From Arthrobacter sp. RIT-PI-e (GTDB taxonomy: Bacteria > Actinomycetota > Actinomycetes > Actinomycetales > Micrococcaceae), in NCBI RefSeq assembly GCF_001187915.1, contig NZ_LGIU01000043.1:124001-188000 (forward strand): a stretch of DNA of 64,000 nucleotides, read 5' to 3'. Under the pieces are notes generated by a model. It was not told the origin of the DNA, ran no database searches, and saw only the letters and a list, made by a program, of their open reading frames with translations. Positions 1-8,695 of this stretch are shown here, in pieces (within the stretch, counting starts at the first letter, position 1; every line of letters begins with the position of its first letter). Made by a program: the position numbers and the translations under genes.

Positions 1-443
1 CGCTGGAAGGCCGCGAACGAGGTGCCGCCCGTGACCGCGAGGGCGCAGATGCGTGCCCCGGCGGCCGGCCACGGCCTGTCTTCCGTCCACGGCTCGGTCC
101 CCCGGGGGCCGCCGTCGCGCTCCTGGCACGTGTACCGCCAGGTGGCAATCCGGCCCGGCACCTTCCGGTGCGTACCGCCGATGGCGTGGACCCGGAAGGC
201 GAACTCGTGGCCGGGCTCGGCGGTCGTCACGGTGCAGCGCGTGCTCCAGCTCACCCTCCCGCGGGTGTTGGCGCCGTCGAAGACGTCCCCCGCCGTCAGG
301 GCACCGTGCGATCCGGACACCACGGCGCCACGGTTCTCCGGGCTCCACTCGCCCATGCGGGTGACGTCACCGACCATTCCGTAGAGCTCCAGCGGGGACC
401 TCGCGATCAGCACGCTGTCCGAGACCGACACGACCCGTCCCAT
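1..443 (-). CDS. SRPBCC-family protein (partial, C-terminus outside window)
   Basis: The minus-strand frame opens with ATG at 443 (MGRVVSVSDS) and stays open to the window edge, giving 147 residues without a stop. Residues 11-40 (VLIARSPLELYGMVGDVTRM followed by GEWSPE) match the start of the polyketide cyclase/dehydrase (SRPBCC, START-like) fold: the 'SP..LY..VGDVTRMGEWSPE' pattern is typical. A later W-R-Y-T and a T-E-P-W stretch fit the last beta strands. These proteins bind small hydrophobic ligands; the substrate cannot be told from sequence. The gene is divergent from the epimerase gene at 617, with about 170 bp between them. No motif suggests an enzyme activity. Family assignment is fairly secure, function unknown. 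Confidence 0.72.
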   Translation of the reverse strand, partial: MGRVVSVSDSVLIARSPLELYGMVGDVTRMGEWSPENRGAVVSGSHGALTAGDVFDGANTRGRVSWSTRCTVTTAEPGHEFAFRVHAIGGTHRKVPGRIATWRYTCQERDGGPRGTEPWTEDRPWPAAGARICALAVTGGTSFAAFQ

Positions 444-616
444 GCGCTTCCCCTCGACGATCCGCGTGAACAAGGGCGCACCCGGGCGGGTGCGCTCCTG
501 CGCGCCAGTCTACGGCGCCGCCCCCGGAAGCCTCCCTGCCGCTCGGGGCCGGTTACGCTGACGGAGGATCGGCCGCTACGGCCACCGGTGGACAGAGGGA
601 AGGACGGACCAGGGCG

Positions 617-1459
617 ATGACCGTACTGATAGCGGGATGCGGGGACCTCGGCACCGAGGTGGGGCTGCGCCTCGCCGCGCGTGGTGAGCGCGTGGTCGGG
701 CGGCGCCGCCCCGCCGGCGCCTCCCGGCAGGGATCGGGGGGGCGGGCGCCGCCCCCCGCGCCGCCCCCGCCGATCCCGGCGGACACCGACGTCGTCGTGC
801 TGGCCGCGGCCGCCGGGGGGCGCAGCGAGGCCGCGTACCGCAGTGCGTACGTGGACGCGACCGCCAACGTGCTGGGGGCGCTCGAGCGCGACGGCGTCCA
901 CCCGCGGCGCATCCTGTTCGTCTCCTCCACCGCCGTGTACGGGGACTTCGACGGCGGCTGGGTCACCGAGGAGTCGCCCGCGGAGAGCACGACGCCGACG
1001 GCGCGCCTGGTCCGCGAGGCCGAGGAGCTGCTGCTCGGGCGGTCCGGGCACGGCACCGTGCTGCGCCTGTCCGGGATCTACGGGCCGGGCCGCACCCGGC
1101 TCATCGACTCGGTCAGGGACGGCAGCGCCGTCCTGCCCGCGGAGCCGCAGTGGACCAACCGGATCCACCGGGACGACGCCGCCGCGGCGATCGTGCACCT
1201 GACTATGGACGTCGCCGAGCCCGCGCCGGTCTACCTCGGCAGCGACGAGCTACCCGTGGATCTCGGCGAGGTGCTGCGGTTCCTCGCGGCGGAGCTGGGA
1301 CTCCCTGGACCGGCGAGCGGCGAGGCGTCGTCGTCCCGTGCCGGCGCGAGGCGCTGCGACAGCGCCCTGCTGCGCGCCTCGGGATTCTCCTTCGCCTACC
1401 CCACCTACCGGGAGGGGTACCGGGCGGTCCTGGCCGGGACCGGCGTCAGGCACCCGTGA
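617..1459 (+). CDS. NAD(P)-dependent epimerase/dehydratase-like SDR protein
   Basis: 280 residues. The N-terminus MTVLIAGCGDLG carries a Rossmann glycine motif (GCGDLG, residues 7-12). LFVSSTAVYGDF is the extended-SDR Ser/Tyr region, followed by SGIYGPGR, typical of nucleotide-sugar epimerase-like proteins. The expected catalytic YxxxK lysine is not evident, so it may act as a nucleotide-binding reductase-like protein rather than a true epimerase. Residues 30-55 are an unusual Arg/Gly then Pro-only low-complexity block (RAPPPAPPPPIP) where homologues have ordinary sequence; this may be a local sequence error (see findings). The 3' end overlaps the convergent GT87 gene by 14 nt. There is no clear Shine-Dalgarno; the start is chosen because the Rossmann strand begins at residue 2. 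Confidence 0.8.
   Translation: MTVLIAGCGDLGTEVGLRLAARGERVVGRRRPAGASRQGSGGRAPPPAPPPPIPADTDVVVLAAAAGGRSEAAYRSAYVDATANVLGALERDGVHPRRILFVSSTAVYGDFDGGWVTEESPAESTTPTARLVREAEELLLGRSGHGTVLRLSGIYGPGRTRLIDSVRDGSAVLPAEPQWTNRIHRDDAAAAIVHLTMDVAEPAPVYLGSDELPVDLGEVLRFLAAELGLPGPASGEASSSRAGARRCDSALLRASGFSFAYPTYREGYRAVLAGTGVRHP
704..781. repeat. GC-only low-complexity block with hairpin potential
   Basis: This stretch is almost pure G/C and contains a run of G followed by runs of C. GGGATCGG near 730 is complementary to CCGATCCC near 770, so most of the segment can fold into one long hairpin. It lies inside the epimerase gene and codes for the Gly/Arg/Pro-rich residues 30-55. Confidence 0.5.
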
Positions 1460-2696
1460 GCGAGGTCGCGGGCCGCGCGGCTGATCGGGTCAGGCGTCCG
1501 AGGCGCACCAGCGACCACACGAAGATGCTCACCACCAGCACGTTGCGGAGCGTGAGCAGGACGGCGACGGCGGGATCCAGCTCGTACCGCAGCGCGTCGT
1601 ACAGCACCGGGTAGACCAGCGTGGTCAGCCCCGCGGTGATGAGCATCGCCACCGCCGGGTAGCGCCACGCCGCGGCCCGGTCCAGCACCGGCCCGGCGGC
1701 GATCACGGCGGTGATCCACAGCATGAACTGGGGTGAGCCCACCTTGTTGAACACCACGAGGGTGCTCACCAGGGCGAGCGACCCGGCGGCCAGCAGGGGG
1801 CCGGCGGGTGCACCACGGTGCAGGGCGAGGGCCAGGAACCCTGCCACCAGGAGTACGGTGAGTGCCAGCAGCGGGTTCATGAGGTCCCCCACCACCCCGC
1901 TCAGGGCGCCGCGCACCTCCATGGTGTTGATCTCCTGGTCCTCGAAGAAGTAGGCCCCTGCGGTCCCGGAGATGGCCTGCCACACCCCGGGAGTGCTGAG
2001 CGGCGCCTCGAGCTGCATGCCCCGGGCCCCCTGCGCGGTGAGGAACCCGGTGAGGTTGCGTATGTCACCGGACACGGCGACGACGACGGCGATGCCGGCC
2101 GTCAGTGCCGCACCGGCGGCGAGGATTCGCGCCCGCCCGGACCGCACCACCACGAGCGCCGCGAGGACGACGGCGGCGGGCCACACCTTGATCCACGTCG
2201 CGGCACTGAGCACCAGCGACGCGACGAACGGGCGGGCCGCGACGATCAGCAGCGCGGCGAGGACCAGGGGGGCCGTGAGACCGTCGACGCGCCCCACCGC
2301 CACCGGGCCGAGCAGTGCCGTGGCCACCAGCCACCACACGGCCGCGGTCCGGGTTGCCGAGGTACCACGACGCACCAGGACCGCCACGCCCACGGCGTTG
2401 CAGAGCGCGAACAGCACGAACCAGGTGAGCTGGTAGAGAAAGCTGCCGAGGGCGGCGGACAGCACCATGGGGACGATCGCCCCCACCGGGTAGACCCACT
2501 CCACGTCCACGCCCTGCCACACGCCGTCGGCCAGCGCCCGGTAGGCCCACTCGCGGTACAGGCGGATGTCGCTGAGCACGCCCCCACCGATGATGAAGGG
2601 CAGCAGCCGCAGCAGGAATCCTGCGTGGACGAGGGCGAAGAACAGCCAGACACCGCGCGCGCCGTGGAACAGTCGTGGACGAGGGCGCAGACGCAC
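1446..2696 (-). CDS. GT87-family (DUF2029) integral membrane glycosyltransferase
   Basis: 416 residues with about ten hydrophobic segments. The N-terminal loop after the first membrane helix contains GGGVLSDIRLYREWAYRAL, close to the acidic 'D...Y' loop of GT-C enzymes of the DUF2029/GT87 family (PimE and ArnT-like mannosyl/arabinosyltransferases that use polyprenyl-phosphate sugars). WVYPVGAI and ATWIKVWPAAVV are also characteristic of this family. It probably transfers a sugar at the outer face of the membrane to a lipid, glycan or protein. The gene is convergent with the epimerase gene and stands alone on its strand. The sugar donor and acceptor cannot be inferred. Confidence 0.75.
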   Translation of the reverse strand: MRLRPRPRLFHGARGVWLFFALVHAGFLLRLLPFIIGGGVLSDIRLYREWAYRALADGVWQGVDVEWVYPVGAIVPMVLSAALGSFLYQLTWFVLFALCNAVGVAVLVRRGTSATRTAAVWWLVATALLGPVAVGRVDGLTAPLVLAALLIVAARPFVASLVLSAATWIKVWPAAVVLAALVVVRSGRARILAAGAALTAGIAVVVAVSGDIRNLTGFLTAQGARGMQLEAPLSTPGVWQAISGTAGAYFFEDQEINTMEVRGALSGVVGDLMNPLLALTVLLVAGFLALALHRGAPAGPLLAAGSLALVSTLVVFNKVGSPQFMLWITAVIAAGPVLDRAAAWRYPAVAMLITAGLTTLVYPVLYDALRYELDPAVAVLLTLRNVLVVSIFVWSLVRLGRLTRSAARPATSLTGA

Positions 2697-2774
2697 GGGG
2701 AACTCCTGGTGGAGGGGGTGGGGGCAGCGTCCATTGTGTCACCGAGTACCGGGTCCGTGCTCGGCGGGGCCGTC

Positions 2775-3797
2775 TCAGGACGCGTCGGCACCGGTGGCTC
2801 CGCGTCGTGACGGCACGTACCCGAGGGCCTTGTCGATCACCCCGGGCAGCGGCAGTCCGTCCCGCCAGAGCAGGAAGTTCTGCTCGAACTGCACCGCGAG
2901 GTCATCCAGCCAGGAATCGGCGTTGCTGGCCATGTGCGGGGTGACCAGCACCCCGGGCAGGGACCAGAACGGGTGCTCCGGCGGCAGGGGTTCCACGGCG
3001 AAGGTGTCGAGCACGGCCCCGCCCAGCGTCCCGGTGCGCAGGCGTGCCACGAGGGCGTCCTCGTCGAGGAGGCGCCCGCGGCCGGCGTTTACGAGCACCG
3101 CACCGGGTGCGAGGGCCCCGATCACGGCGGCGTCCACGAGGTTCTCGGTGAGCGGCGTCAGCGGAGCCACGAGCACCACGTAGTCGAAGGATCCCACCAC
3201 CGTGGCGAGCTCGGAGGAGGCATGGATCCGCCCGAAGTCCTCGTCGTGCAGGACCGCACGGCGTCCCGCGCCCTCCACCTGCATGCCCACGGCACGCAGG
3301 AGCTGTGCCGTCCGGCGTCCGATGCCGCCGGTGCCGACCACCAGGGCCCGTGCACCGGCGATGGTGCGGCCCTCGTGCCAGGACCACTCGGCCCGGCGCT
3401 GCTGGTCGGAGGACCGCCCGAACCCCTTGGCGGCGTGCAGCACGGCCCCCAGGACGTACTCCGCCATGGGCTGGTCGAACACTCCGTGCGCGTTGGTCAC
3501 CACCACGTCGGAGGAGACCAGCTCCGGGAACAGCAGCTTGTCCACCCCCGCGGCCGCCACATGAAGCCACCGCAGCGACCCGGCGGCGTGCCAGGCGGCG
3601 GGCAGCGCGCCGGAGAAGTAGTCCCACAGGTGGAGCACGTCGGCGCCGTCGAGGGCCTCCGCCAACCCGGGTGCGCCGGTGACGCGGACCTCGGCGAACT
3701 CCCGCACCCGCTCCAGCCCGCGCACCGGCCGCGCCCCCTCCAGCACGGCCACCACAGGACGGCCGGCGGGCCGCCCCGTTGCGGTCCGCTCAGTCAT
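2775..3797 (-). CDS. D-isomer-specific 2-hydroxyacid dehydrogenase family protein
   Basis: 340 residues. The NAD-binding motif GTGGIG is at 155-160. The catalytic triad of the family is visible: Arg240 in NAGRG, Glu269 in FAVEPLP and His288 in VTPHMA. The N-terminal catalytic domain includes LHVAAAGVDKL and the Q-P-M-A-E-Y segment. These enzymes reduce 2-oxo acids to D-2-hydroxy acids with NAD(P)H, or the reverse. The sequence resembles the GhrA/SerA-like 'phosphoglycerate dehydrogenase-like' branch, so a glyoxylate or hydroxypyruvate substrate is possible but not shown. Its start overlaps the end of the upstream AI-2E transporter gene by 8 nt, so the two are probably co-transcribed. Confidence 0.85.
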   Translation of the reverse strand: MTERTATGRPAGRPVVAVLEGARPVRGLERVREFAEVRVTGAPGLAEALDGADVLHLWDYFSGALPAAWHAAGSLRWLHVAAAGVDKLLFPELVSSDVVVTNAHGVFDQPMAEYVLGAVLHAAKGFGRSSDQQRRAEWSWHEGRTIAGARALVVGTGGIGRRTAQLLRAVGMQVEGAGRRAVLHDEDFGRIHASSELATVVGSFDYVVLVAPLTPLTENLVDAAVIGALAPGAVLVNAGRGRLLDEDALVARLRTGTLGGAVLDTFAVEPLPPEHPFWSLPGVLVTPHMASNADSWLDDLAVQFEQNFLLWRDGLPLPGVIDKALGYVPSRRGATGADAS

Positions 3798-5073
3798 CGG
3801 CCGCTCGAGGACGGGGCGGCAGGTCGCCCGGCGCCGCGCCCCCCGTTTGGCTCAGCTGTGTGCGGTCCTCCACGGAGAGGTCCCGCAGGTACCGCAGCAC
3901 CACGATCGTCACGGCGGTGGCGGGGACCGCGAGGAACGCACCCACGATCCCGAACAGTGTCCCGCCGGCGGTGACGGACGCGAGGACCACCGCCGGGTGG
4001 ATCTCGAGCGTCCGCCCAACGAGCAGGGGCTGGATGAAGTTGCTCTCCACCTGCTGCACCAGCACCACGATCCCGAGGACGATCAGCGCCGTCACCCAGC
4101 CGTACGCCAGGAAGGCCACGAGGGTCGCGAGGAGGCCGGAGGTGATGGCCCCGAGCACCGGGATGAACGCGGAGAAGAACACCAGCACGGCCAGGGGGAT
4201 GGCCAGCGGGATGTCCAGGAGCACCAGCCCGAGGCCGATGAAGAAGGCGTCCACGAGTGCCACGGTGGCCTGAGCGAAGATGTAGTGCGCCAGGGTCCGC
4301 CAGGTTCCCACGGCGATGCGGGCGGTGTGCGCGAAGGTCCTCGAGTTGGTCCAGCGGGCCGCCCAGGGGAGGAAGCTGTCGCCGTCCTTCAGACTGAAGA
4401 ACGTGAACACGAGGGTGAGCAGCACCACGATGGTGGCCGAGGTGAGCTCACTCAGCCCGGTGGTGATCCCGGTGACGATGTTCCCCGCGTTCGCCTGCAG
4501 CTGCGTCAGCGCCGTGTCCACGATCCGGTCGAGGTCGAGGTTCTCGAGCGACACGGCGTCGAGGTTGAACGGCGCGCCGTCCACGAAGTCGATGAGATCC
4601 GCGATGTTGTCCTGGGCGAGGAGGGACAGCTCCGCCACGCCGTCGGCGATCGCCGGGACGGTGAGGAAGCCGATCCCCACCACGGAACCGAGCAGGGCCA
4701 GCACCGTCACGAGCGCGGCGAGGACCTTCGGCAGCACCATCCGCAGCACGCGGTTCACCGGCCACAGCACCGAGGCCAGGAGCAGCGCGAACAGCGTGGG
4801 CAGGACGATCGACCACAGCGCCTTCGTCAGGAACCACAGGATCACCAGTCCCGCGAGGACCACGATGCTGCGTGCCGTCCAGGCGGCGCTCGCGCGCAGA
4901 CCGTCGGCGAAGACGTGGGGCCGGAACCGGCTGGCGATCGACGCCCCGTGGCGTACGCGCTCGGACTCCTCGCCGGGGTCCTGCGGGCCCCGCTCCCCGG
5001 GGGGCGAGAGGGGCGGGACCGGCGCGTCGGACGGCTCGGGATGTTCGGGATTCTCGGGATCGATGCGGCTCAC
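3790..5073 (-). CDS. AI-2E family transporter (PerM/YdgG-like)
   Basis: 427 residues. An acidic, Pro-rich cytoplasmic N-terminus of about 60 residues (PENPEHPEPSDAPVPPLSPP) precedes two close hydrophobic hairpins, an extracytoplasmic segment with TGITTGLSELTSATIVVLL, and a C-terminal cluster of helices containing PVLGAITSGLLATLVAF and EIHPAVVLASVTAGG, the hallmarks of the AI-2E_transport family. Members are putative exporters; quorum-signal export was shown for TqsA, and other members are Na+/H+ antiporter-like. The substrate here is unknown. It lies directly upstream of, and overlaps by 8 nt, the 2-hydroxyacid dehydrogenase gene, suggesting one transcript. Confidence 0.85.
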   Translation of the reverse strand: MSRIDPENPEHPEPSDAPVPPLSPPGERGPQDPGEESERVRHGASIASRFRPHVFADGLRASAAWTARSIVVLAGLVILWFLTKALWSIVLPTLFALLLASVLWPVNRVLRMVLPKVLAALVTVLALLGSVVGIGFLTVPAIADGVAELSLLAQDNIADLIDFVDGAPFNLDAVSLENLDLDRIVDTALTQLQANAGNIVTGITTGLSELTSATIVVLLTLVFTFFSLKDGDSFLPWAARWTNSRTFAHTARIAVGTWRTLAHYIFAQATVALVDAFFIGLGLVLLDIPLAIPLAVLVFFSAFIPVLGAITSGLLATLVAFLAYGWVTALIVLGIVVLVQQVESNFIQPLLVGRTLEIHPAVVLASVTAGGTLFGIVGAFLAVPATAVTIVVLRYLRDLSVEDRTQLSQTGGAAPGDLPPRPRAADD

Positions 5074-5222
5074 GTGCTAATCCTGCCCTGCCCGGGCGGT
5101 CGGGCGGGGATGCCCGCGGACATCCGTGCCACCTGAACCGTGGCATGCCGGCCTCGCACCGCTCACCCGCCCTCCACCGGACTAGGGTGGGGGGACCAGT
5201 CCGATCTCAGCGAAGGTGTCGC

Positions 5223-6197
5223 ATGCGCTACGTCAAACTCGGTTCCACAGGCCTCGATGTCTCGCCGATCGCCCTCGGGTGCATGAGCTACGGCGCACCC
5301 GATCGCGGGAACCACGCGTGGACCCTTCCCGAGGAGCAGAGCCGCCCCCTCATCCGGTCCGCGGTGGACGCCGGGATCAACTTCTTCGACACCGCCAACG
5401 TCTACTCGGACGGCTCCAGCGAGGAGATCGTGGGCCGTGCCCTCGCCGAGTTCACCCGCCGCGAGGAGACCGTGATCGCCACGAAGGTCCACGGCCGCAT
5501 GCACGAGGGGCCCAACGGTGCCGGGCTGTCCCGGAAGGCGATCCTCACGCAACTGGACGCCAGCCTGCGCCGGCTCGGCACCGACCACGTGGACCTCTAC
5601 CAGATCCACCGCTTCGACCCCGCGACGCCGCTGGAGGAGACCCTCGAGGCCCTTCACGACGTCGTGAAGGCCGGCAAGGTGCGCTACCTCGGGGCGTCGT
5701 CGATGTACGCGTGGCAGTTCTCCAAGGCCCTGCACCTGCAGCGCGCCAACGGCTGGTCCCGCTTCGTGACCATGCAGGACCACTACAACCTGATCAACCG
5801 CGAGGAGGAGCGGGAGATGTACGGCCTGTGCGCGGACCAGGGCATCGGCGTGCTCCCGTGGAGCCCGCTGGCACGCGGCAAGCTCGCCCGCCCGTGGGAC
5901 GAGACGACGTCGCGCTCGGAGACCGACACCTTCGGCAAGACCCTCTACGGCACCTCGGAGGCGGACCGCCGGGTGGCCGACGCCGTGGGTACCGTGGCGG
6001 AGCAGCGCGGGGTGTCCCGCGCCCAGGTGGCCCTCGCCTGGGTGTCGCGGAACCCGGTGGTGTCCGCGCCGATCGTCGGTGTGGGGAAACCCCGGCACCT
6101 CGAGGACGCCCTCGCGTCCCTGGACCTCCAGCTCACCGACACCGAGGTGGCCGCGCTGGAGGAGCACTACGTGCCGCACGCGCTCGTGGGCTTCTGA
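5223..6197 (+). CDS. Aldo/keto reductase
   Basis: 324 residues starting MRYVKLGSTGLDVSPIALG, a classical AKR opening. The catalytic tetrad can be placed: Asp56 (FFDTAN), Tyr61 (NVYSDG), Lys88 (IATKV) and His129 (YQIHR). WSPLARGKLARPW and the C-terminal APIVGVGKPRHLEDAL fit the NADPH-binding region of AKR11/12-type enzymes. It reduces an aldehyde or ketone with NADPH; the physiological substrate is unknown. The reading frame is open far upstream, but the AKR fold begins exactly at this ATG. A TAGGGT box lies about 37 nt upstream. It is convergent with the SDR gene at 6222. Confidence 0.9.
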   Translation: MRYVKLGSTGLDVSPIALGCMSYGAPDRGNHAWTLPEEQSRPLIRSAVDAGINFFDTANVYSDGSSEEIVGRALAEFTRREETVIATKVHGRMHEGPNGAGLSRKAILTQLDASLRRLGTDHVDLYQIHRFDPATPLEETLEALHDVVKAGKVRYLGASSMYAWQFSKALHLQRANGWSRFVTMQDHYNLINREEEREMYGLCADQGIGVLPWSPLARGKLARPWDETTSRSETDTFGKTLYGTSEADRRVADAVGTVAEQRGVSRAQVALAWVSRNPVVSAPIVGVGKPRHLEDALASLDLQLTDTEVAALEEHYVPHALVGF

Positions 6198-6221
6198 GCC
6201 CGGCCCCGATCACGAACACGC

Positions 6222-7031
6222 TCATCCCCTGCGGAACCCGCCCTCCGTGCTGAGCACCTGCCCCACCATCCAGCGGCCCTCCTCGCTCAGCAGCCACGCG
6301 ATGAGCCGGGCCGGGTCGTCGGGCTCGCCGAAGCGGCCCGACGGGAAGTGCCGCAGCACGGACCGGACGGTCTCGGGCGAGCGGTCCGAGGCCGCCTCGT
6401 CCAGGTACCCCGTGTTCACCGGTCCGGGGTTCACGGTGTTCAGCAGGATGCCCCGCTCCACGAGGTCGTCCGCCACGGAGGCCGTGAGACCGGCGAGGGC
6501 CGCCTTCGACGCCGCGTAGGCGATCTCCCCCGGCATCGGCCCGGCGAGCTGCCCCGAGGTCATCCAGATGACGCGCCCGCCGTCGCGGCCGTCGTGCTGC
6601 TCGGCGAAGTACTTGGTGGCGAGGATCGTGGAGCGGGTGTTGACCTGCCAGTGGGCGTCGAGCTCCTGCGCCGAGATCTCGGACAGGCGCCCGTCCCCTC
6701 CGCTGCGAGCGTGGTTGCACACCAGACCGTCGAGGTGACCGAGGGCCGCCCGCGCCTCCGTGATCAGGCGCCGGGCGCCGTCCTGGTCCGCGAGGTCGAT
6801 CCCGGTGGAGGCGAGCGAGGCACCGTCCACGAGCTGGGCGCGCACGCCCTCGAGCACCTCCTCGATCGGGTCCGCGCCCCACGGCTGCCCGGCGTCGTGG
6901 GGGACGTGGTGGTGCAGGAAGAGGCTGGCACCCATGCCCGCGAGCCGGGACGCGACGGCGTAGCCGATCCCCCGATGCCGGCTCACCCCGGTCACCACGA
7001 ACGTACGGCCTGCCAGTGCGGTGGGATCCAT
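6222..7031 (-). CDS. SDR-family oxidoreductase
   Basis: 269 residues. The cofactor motif is GVSRHRGIGYAVA (TGxxxRxxGIG type, with one extra residue). The active site has Ser in MTSGQLAGPMPG and YAASKAALAGL (YxxxK). NPGPVNTGYLDE follows as in 3-oxoacyl-ACP reductase-like classical SDRs. The C-terminal VGQVLSTEGGFRR is the usual 'G..i.vdGG' end. HHHVPHDAGQPWGADPIEEV is an unusual insertion after the second strand, seen in a subgroup of SDRs. The substrate is unknown. The start has no Shine-Dalgarno; a TACGCT box ends 6 nt before the ATG, so the message is probably leaderless. Confidence 0.85.
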   Translation of the reverse strand: MDPTALAGRTFVVTGVSRHRGIGYAVASRLAGMGASLFLHHHVPHDAGQPWGADPIEEVLEGVRAQLVDGASLASTGIDLADQDGARRLITEARAALGHLDGLVCNHARSGGDGRLSEISAQELDAHWQVNTRSTILATKYFAEQHDGRDGGRVIWMTSGQLAGPMPGEIAYAASKAALAGLTASVADDLVERGILLNTVNPGPVNTGYLDEAASDRSPETVRSVLRHFPSGRFGEPDDPARLIAWLLSEEGRWMVGQVLSTEGGFRRG

Positions 7032-7037
7032 GACCCC

Positions 7038-7062
7038 AGCGTAGGGGTGGTCTCGTTAGGCT
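7038..7062. promoter_or_regulatory. Overlapping divergent -10 boxes (SDR / lipoprotein)
   Basis: On the minus strand TACGCT (7043-7038) stands 6 nt before the ATG of the SDR gene, the spacing of leaderless actinobacterial promoters. On the plus strand TAGGCT (7057-7062) could serve the lipoprotein gene, whose ATG at 7093 has an AGGAGG element just upstream. The two boxes lie within 25 bp of each other, so the promoters may interfere. Predicted from sequence only. Confidence 0.4.
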
Positions 7063-7092
7063 GGGAACACCCGTCGCAGTGTCAGGAGGACC

Positions 7093-7554
7093 ATGCACCG
7101 CCGTTCGACCGACCGTTGCCCGCCGCGCCTCCGGCCGGCCGGGATCGCCGTCGTGGTCCTGGTGCTCACGGGGTGCACGGGCGGATCCGTGCTCGGCATC
7201 CTCGACACCGAGCAGACGGAGCGGGACCTGCCGGGGATCCGCACGGATCTCGACGGCGTGGACCTCGCCAGCACCCGTTTCCTGGCCGAGCGCGACGGCA
7301 TCGAGTACTTCGCGGCGGTACCGGAGGGCGGCTCCGGCGCCGAGGACTCCACCGTCTGCCTCCTGGTGGAGGAGGGGATCGGCGTGGGCCTGGAGTGTGC
7401 TCCCCTGGAACGCGGATCCACGGGGGCCGTCATCCGCGACAGCCTGGTCACCGCCGTCCTACTGCCCGATGACATCGACCGGAACGCGGTGGTGGACGAG
7501 GGCTTCGAGCTCCTGCACCCCAATCTGGCGATCCGCGCGGCGGATGCCGGCTGA
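7093..7554 (+). CDS. Putative small lipoprotein
   Basis: 153 residues. A basic N-terminus and hydrophobic stretch (AGIAVVVLVLTGC) end in a lipobox with the acylated cysteine at residue 28. The mature part is acidic and contains SAEDSTVCLLVEEGIGVGLECAP with two further cysteines that could form a disulfide. No enzymatic motif is visible. AGGAGG precedes the ATG at the normal distance. It is expected to be tethered to the outer face of the membrane. Function unknown. Confidence 0.7.
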   Translation: MHRRSTDRCPPRLRPAGIAVVVLVLTGCTGGSVLGILDTEQTERDLPGIRTDLDGVDLASTRFLAERDGIEYFAAVPEGGSGAEDSTVCLLVEEGIGVGLECAPLERGSTGAVIRDSLVTAVLLPDDIDRNAVVDEGFELLHPNLAIRAADAG

Positions 7555-7558
7555 ACCG

Positions 7559-7714
7559 CTACGCCTGGACCTGGGTCTCCCCCACCGTGATCCGGTGGTC
7601 CTGTTCGCACTGGAACACCGCGAGTGTCCCCGGGGGAACCGGTCCCTCGGCCGGCCACTGGTCCTCGCCCAGTTCCCGCAGTCCGGTGTTGCATCGGGGA
7701 CAGTATGCTTCCAT
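7559..7714 (-). CDS. Small zinc-ribbon-like protein
   Basis: 51 residues beginning MEAYCPRCNTGLREL. The CPRC pair with a third cysteine in FQCEQDH could bind a metal ion. The ATG at 7714 is preceded by GAAAGG at proper spacing; an upstream ATG at 7747 has no comparable signal. It ends only 4 nt from the convergent lipoprotein gene. Short proteins of this kind are common in actinobacteria and have no known role. Confidence 0.55.
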   Translation of the reverse strand: MEAYCPRCNTGLRELGEDQWPAEGPVPPGTLAVFQCEQDHRITVGETQVQA

Positions 7715-7886
7715 GTCGGCGCCTTTCTCGATAGCGGGCCGGGGCATCGCCCGCGGAGCATCCAGTACACACCAGGATGCGGGTGCTTCACCGCTGCGGC
7801 AGGCGGCGGGTACCCGCTGGACGTACCGTCCGCCACGGAGTAGCCGGCCGTGCGGGCGGGTTCGTCCGCGTGCGGGGACCGGTGCT

Positions 7887-7892
7887 TACAAT
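7887..7892 (+). promoter_or_regulatory. -10 box (TACAAT) for leaderless DUF429 gene
   Basis: TACAAT, a near-consensus sigma-70 -10 hexamer, ends 5 nt before the GTG at 7898. This places the transcription start at or next to the start codon, supporting a leaderless message and this start choice. Confidence 0.45.
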
Positions 7893-7897
7893 CGACC

Positions 7898-8641
7898 GTG
7901 CTGATCGCAGGGGTTGACCTCGCCGCCGAGACCAGGGGCACGGCGTGCGCGCTGCTCGACTTCTCGGCTCCCACGGTGAAGATCGAGGTGCGTCTCGGCG
8001 TACCCGATGCGGACATCGCCGCCCTCGCGCCCTCCGTCCAGAACCTCGGCATCGACTGCGCCTTCGGGTGGCCCGACGACTTCCTCGCCTTCCTCACCCG
8101 CCATGCGGCGGGACACCCAGTGGCGGCGTCCGAGGACCAGGGCATGGCCTGGCGGCGCCGCCTGGCCTACCGGGCCACCGACCGCGCCGTGCGAGAGCTC
8201 ACCGGACGCTGGCCGCTGAGCGTCGCCACGGACCGGTTGGGCCTCACCGCCCTGCACTGCGCGGTCCTGCTGGACCACGTCGGGCAGACCCTGGGATCCC
8301 CGGTGGACCGCGCCGGTGGCGGGGTCGCCGTCGAGGTGTACCCGGCCGCCACGCTCCGCCTGTGGGGCTTCGACACGAAGGGCTACAAGACCGACGCCAC
8401 CGTGCGTGGCATGCTCCTGGAGACCCTCGCGGCGCGCGCACCCTGGGTGGCGTTCGACGCCGGGACCCGGGAGCTCATGGTGCACTCCGACGACGCCTTC
8501 GACGCCGTGGTCGCAGCGCTCGCCGCCCGGGCACACGCCCTGGGGCTCACACACCCCGTGCCGCCCGAGTGCGCCGCGCAGGCGTTCCGTGAGGGGTGGA
8601 TCGCCCTCCCCGCGGGGCGCCTCGAGGACCTGGCGCCGTGA
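7898..8641 (+). CDS. DUF429 domain-containing protein
   Basis: 247 residues from a GTG. VLIAGVDLAAETRGTACAL is the first strand pair of the RNase H/actin-like fold that DUF429 adopts; LGIDCAFGWPDDFLAF, RATDRAVRELTG and VEVYPAATLRLWGF are further DUF429 hallmarks. Asp residues in GVDLA and GIDCAFGWP may form a metal site. The function of DUF429 proteins is not established. The start is set by the TACAAT box immediately upstream and by the domain beginning at residue 1. It is convergent with the LLM oxidoreductase gene at 8696. Confidence 0.8.
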   Translation: MLIAGVDLAAETRGTACALLDFSAPTVKIEVRLGVPDADIAALAPSVQNLGIDCAFGWPDDFLAFLTRHAAGHPVAASEDQGMAWRRRLAYRATDRAVRELTGRWPLSVATDRLGLTALHCAVLLDHVGQTLGSPVDRAGGGVAVEVYPAATLRLWGFDTKGYKTDATVRGMLLETLAARAPWVAFDAGTRELMVHSDDAFDAVVAALAARAHALGLTHPVPPECAAQAFREGWIALPAGRLEDLAP

Positions 8642-8695
8642 CGCCGGGCCGGCTCCGGGGACGTGACCGGCGTGATCCGGGGGATACAGCGGCTC

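Noticed and set aside
3679-5136. 485-residue plus-strand frame across the AI-2E transporter gene
   Set aside because: Rich in Gln/Glu/His/Arg with no domains; the minus-strand protein has clear membrane helices and family motifs.
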